Source of the DNA: Nymphaea colorata
Taxonomy: Eukaryota; Streptophyta; Magnoliopsida; Nymphaeales; Nymphaeaceae
Assembly: GCF_008831285.2 (NCBI RefSeq)
Contig: NC_045145.1
Coordinates: 22,938,802 to 23,002,801 of the forward strand
Length of the DNA: 64,000 nucleotides
Direction of reading: 5' to 3'
Below are positions 61,201 through 64,000 of the stretch, one piece after another (the stretch's first letter is position 1; each line of letters opens with the position of its first letter). Made by a program: the position numbers and the translations under genes. The notes beneath the pieces were generated by a model. That model was not told where the DNA came from, ran no database searches, and saw only the letters and a list, made by a program, of their open reading frames with translations.

Positions 61201-64000
61201 CTCTCGGTATGAAATCAAGGGAAAAGGTGCTTTGTTTGTTGCACATGAAATGTCTGATGGCGCACACTTTGTATATAAGGCATTTAAAGAGTGCCGGCAC
61301 CTGCCATTAACTGTCCATTTGTTTTGGGCACTTCGTCCGTGGAGTGTCAATTTTCAAAAGTGTTGGATATTGACACATGGCCGTCTAGAAGTGGCAAGTT
61401 AACATAGTCTGTGCATTTATAAAAAATTAGGTCACATGTTTACTCATCCAGAGTCACTGCATTTTGTAGCTTTGTCAATCAAGAAATGTAAACACAATTT
61501 TATCTGAAAAGGCTAATATATGGGTTACTGGCAGATCACAAATCAGAGTTTCTCAACCACCAGACTAAGTTTTGTTTCGTTCTCATCTAAATGTTGAGAC
61601 CAACTTTTTACATCCATGGTTACATAAAATTGTACTCCCCTTTAACTTGTATGATGTCATATATAAAAAGTGTAGACTTGAATCAAGAGGGACAGAATGC
61701 TTCTCTTAGTTGCTTTTAACTTGTATGATGACATACATAAAAAGTGTAGACTTGAATCAAGGGGTTTTGATAAACAGAATGCTTCTCTTAGTTGCATGAC
61801 TGCATCGTATTCTGCTAAGATGCTCCTTAGGCATCTTTTTGTTTTTCATCTTCTTTTGTTGTTGCACTTAGCTTTTCTATTTGGATCCTTATCAGGTTTC
61901 TTTCTTTTGATTCCCAGTTCTTATGGTCAGAATTTGTCAACAAGCACTTACATGGGGGAGACAGTATTTTGCATCCTAATATGCATATTTGGCTTGGTTT
62001 TGTTTTCACAGTTGATTGGAAATATGCAGGTAAGCTTTCTATAGTTTATTATTTGAGAAAATTCAACTTTTGTTTTCTTGTGCTTTTTTCGACTTTTGTT
62101 TTCTCGTGCTTTCAACTTGCAGTAATGATGTATACTAAAATGCTCACATGGACCACTCAGTTCAGGTCATATACAAAACTGCCCAAATTTCAGAAATAAA
62201 TTTCATAAATACTAACTCGAGTTTGTAAGTCAACTATGAAAAAATAGCCTAGGTTTAGTTCTTTAGTTGATATGCCTTCGTGAATGCATGGTAATGATCC
62301 ATAGCTGAATGAGTTTTTTCCATCAGCTTGTTCCTTCTTTTTGTAATTTGCTTCTTATATGGAAAAGTTAAACCTGCTTTTACAGTTGATAAGGGATTGG
62401 TTTTGCAAGACAATGAGTGGTGCAAAAGCCTCTTGGTTCAGCTATTCTACCACCACGACAGGTTTTGTACTTTCACAGGAATGAAGAGGACTGATTTTCT
62501 CTCCAAGGGCCTATTTGATTGCATGGATTATTTTTCCATGAAAAGTTTTGGTCAAATAGTTCTTTGTGCTTATGTTTTTTACCCTATGGTTTTTTTACTT
62601 TTCTATATTTCCTGTGCTGACTGACTGGTAAAAGACCATCTTTTTTCTGTGTTTCCATCACACATAATGTTTTAACTTGTAGCAAAGATGATGAGGAACA
62701 TTTTTCTAGACAAAAGGTAAATTCCTTAAAAAACTTAGAAAGATTTACTTAATTGAGCTAATATAACACCCCACATGAAGGTTACCTGTCTTTGAAAAAG
62801 GGTGCCAGGCCTTCTAGAGCACTTTGGGCTTCCAGCTCCTTGGTAGGGGCTAGATATTTTGGTGGTTTCATTATTTTTATGGGTATCACCATGTTGTGGT
62901 TAATCTTGCTGTGGATGTGTAATTTTAACGTTTTTCTTGTATTATGTCTAATTGAGAATTTTTTGACATCTCTATGAAGACATACTTGCAATCTATTACT
63001 GTGAGAATTGAAGAATGGCGTGTAAAGCAACGGGACACTGAAGAGTGGATGATACACCGTCAGCTGCCCCAGGATTTGCAAGAACGTGTGAGGCGGTTTA
63101 TTCACTATAAATGGCTTACTACCAGGGGAGTTGATGAAGAAGCCATTTTGCAGTCATTACCTTTGGACCTCCGTCGTGAAATTCAGCGGCATCTATGTCT
63201 TGGCCTCGTTCGTCGTGTAAGAAAGCACTTTTGCTCTTAGTTTTGCCATGTTTCTGACTATAATGAGGTTAAATTGCATTTAAAGGATCTCTCTTTCTGA
63301 ATGAAAATGCACTCTGATAAATGTTGTTGTATGACACTAGTAATTGTCTGCCTGCTTCTGCTTTAGTTTGGCCTTATTCGCTATTTAGAAAAGCCACTAG
63401 TTGCATTCATGACTAGTGATTTTGAGTGGTATTCAAAGTAGCTTTTAAAATTTAAATCCATGTTTCCTCCAAGAATGCTGTTATTTGACAATAGTATTTG
63501 TCTGCTCGCTTGTGCTGTAGGTTCCCTTCTTTTCTCAGATGGATGACCAACTTCTGGATGCCATATGTGAGCGCTTGGTGTCATCATTGAACATAAAAAA
63601 CACATACATTCTTCGCGAGGGGGACCCAGTCAATGAGATGCTTTTTATAATTAGAGGTAAACTTGAAAGCTCTACCACCAATGGTGGCAGAAGTGGCTTT
63701 TTCAATTCCATTATGCTTGGGCCTAGTGACTTTTGTGGTGAAGAGCTATTGACATGGGCGTTACTCCCAACCTCGAGTTTAAACTTGCCTTTATCAACAC
63801 GTACTGTCCGTGCATTGGATGAGGTTGAGGCCTTTGCATTGCGAGCTGATGATTTGAAGTTTGTCGCCAATCAGTTTAAACGTTTGCACAGCAAGAAGCT
63901 GCAACACACATTTAGATTTTACTCTCACCAATGGAGGACATGGGCTGCTTGCTTTATACAAGCTGCATGGCGGCGCCATAAGAAGAGGAAGTTGGCAAGG
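56694..64000 (+). CDS. cyclic nucleotide-gated ion channel, CNGC14/CNGC17-like, 3' end cut by window
   Basis: Plant CNGC, a tetrameric Ca2+-permeable cation channel regulated by cyclic nucleotides and calmodulin. Exons: 56694-57173, 59659-59871, 60002-60315, 61918-62029, 62980-63216, 63521 to beyond 64000, giving 612 in-frame codons. S1 is about residues 54-75 (VLIWYKCFLVSCLIALFLDP). S4-S5 includes LIVLFQYVPRLFLIFPL and the clade signature TAWAGAAYNLLLYMLASH. The selectivity-filter triplet GQN is at 339-341, followed by S6 (LVLFSQLIGNMQTYLQS). The C-linker carries RGVDEEAILQSLPLDLRREI. The CNBD holds the phosphate-binding cassette (SDFCGEELLTWAL, about 521-533) and ends in an IQ-like segment FIQAAWRRHKKRK. 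NLSSYGQNLSTSTY and the CNBD text fit the CNGC14/17 clade (group III). The last about 100 residues lie outside. The N-terminus is uncertain: ATG 56694 is the first in frame after a stop at 56616, and leaves only about 42 residues before WVLDPR, shorter than usual; an upstream exon is possible. Confidence 0.92.
57800..58891 (-). mobile_element. hAT-like non-autonomous or decayed DNA transposon inside CNGC intron 1
   Basis: An insertion of about 1.1 kb lies in the 2.5-kb first intron of the CNGC gene. Its left end has two copies, 41 bp apart, of a block starting atcggtcgggccgacc (57806 and 57847). Its right end has a dense array of palindromic gtatcg/cgatac motifs (58727-58880), and gacctatac also recurs there. 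The outermost bases (atgttgcatc at left; aatgttatct on the minus strand at right) form an imperfect terminal inverted repeat. The minus-strand BED zinc-finger frame inside (58407-58204) points to the hAT superfamily. No catalytic transposase domain is present. Exact ends and target-site duplication could not be fixed. Confidence 0.6.
58204..58407 (-). pseudogene. BED-type zinc finger remnant of a hAT transposase
   Basis: 67 codons beginning MSDPTWKWC and ending at a stop after PYVHEDYC. The pattern KCNYCKQIISRG followed by FRFKHHIAGTH gives the C-x2-C and H-x4-H spacing of BED zinc fingers found at the N-terminus of plant hAT transposases. The rest of a transposase (DDE core, dimerisation domain) is missing, so this is a truncated copy. 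The open frame runs further upstream to 59106, but that part reads through palindromic repeats and has no transposase character. Confidence 0.65.
60849..61052. mobile_element. fold-back MITE in CNGC intron 3
   Basis: About 204 bp with imperfect terminal inverted repeats: catcgctagtgctcctataa at the left, against catcgctaacgctcctgtag read on the minus strand at the right. A second inverted repeat lies in the middle: the arm around 60932-60960 pairs with 60968-60998 (gcagatttgaac against gttcaaatctgc), so most of the element can fold into one long hairpin. No open reading frame. Superfamily not determined. Confidence 0.65.
61170..61200. repeat. compound (CT)n-(AT)n microsatellite in CNGC intron 3
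   Basis: About eight CT units followed by about eight AT units. Confidence 0.85.
61641..61797. repeat. 74-bp tandem duplication in CNGC intron 3
   Basis: Two copies start tttaacttgtatgatg at 61641 and 61715; both run through aaaagtgtagacttgaatca and cagaatgcttctcttagttg. The second has an insertion of about 10 nt. It ends about 120 bp before the next exon. Confidence 0.8.

Overview
The window is nuclear DNA from a flowering plant. It has five spliced, intron-rich or single-exon protein genes of typical plant families, GT-AG introns, AT-rich introns and intergenic DNA, many (AT)n microsatellites, and small DNA transposons and SINE-like elements. Nothing indicates bacterial, organellar or viral DNA. 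Exon base composition is not grass-like, but I cannot name the species.

Layout. 1-4.7 kb: repeats and a decayed gene fragment. 4.7-10.2 kb, minus strand: a nine-exon HAK/KUP/KT potassium transporter of the KUP2/KUP6/KUP8 type (772 aa). 10.2-30.7 kb: about 20 kb without a recognisable gene, rich in microsatellites, MITE-like elements and SINE-like copies. 30.7-37.0 kb, minus strand: a second nine-exon HAK/KUP/KT transporter, of the KUP7 type (834 aa), with the same intron positions and phases as the first. 41.5-42.5 kb, plus strand: an intronless gene for a 311-aa multi-pass membrane protein of unknown function. 47.1-53.8 kb, plus strand: PRP31, the U4/U6 snRNP splicing factor (eight exons, 484 aa). 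56.7 kb to the window end, plus strand: a cyclic-nucleotide-gated channel of the CNGC14/CNGC17 type, cut by the window edge after 612 codons.

Three of the five genes encode cation transport proteins of the plasma membrane or endomembranes: two K+ transporters and a probable Ca2+-permeable channel. They do not form an operon-like unit, and no functional linkage can be claimed from position alone. The two HAK/KUP genes lie on the same strand 20 kb apart but belong to different clades, so they look like an old pair rather than a recent tandem duplication.

The most notable non-genic structures are: a perfect 35-bp inverted repeat plus a duplicated, inactivated copy of the last 3' splice site in PRP31; a hAT-like remnant with a BED zinc finger inside CNGC intron 1; a fold-back MITE and a tandem duplication in CNGC intron 3; a 31-bp minisatellite in the KUP7-type intron 1; and a dispersed SINE-like family whose copies share tRNA-like heads and a conserved 3' motif. 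I found no convincing evidence of a wholly new biological system.
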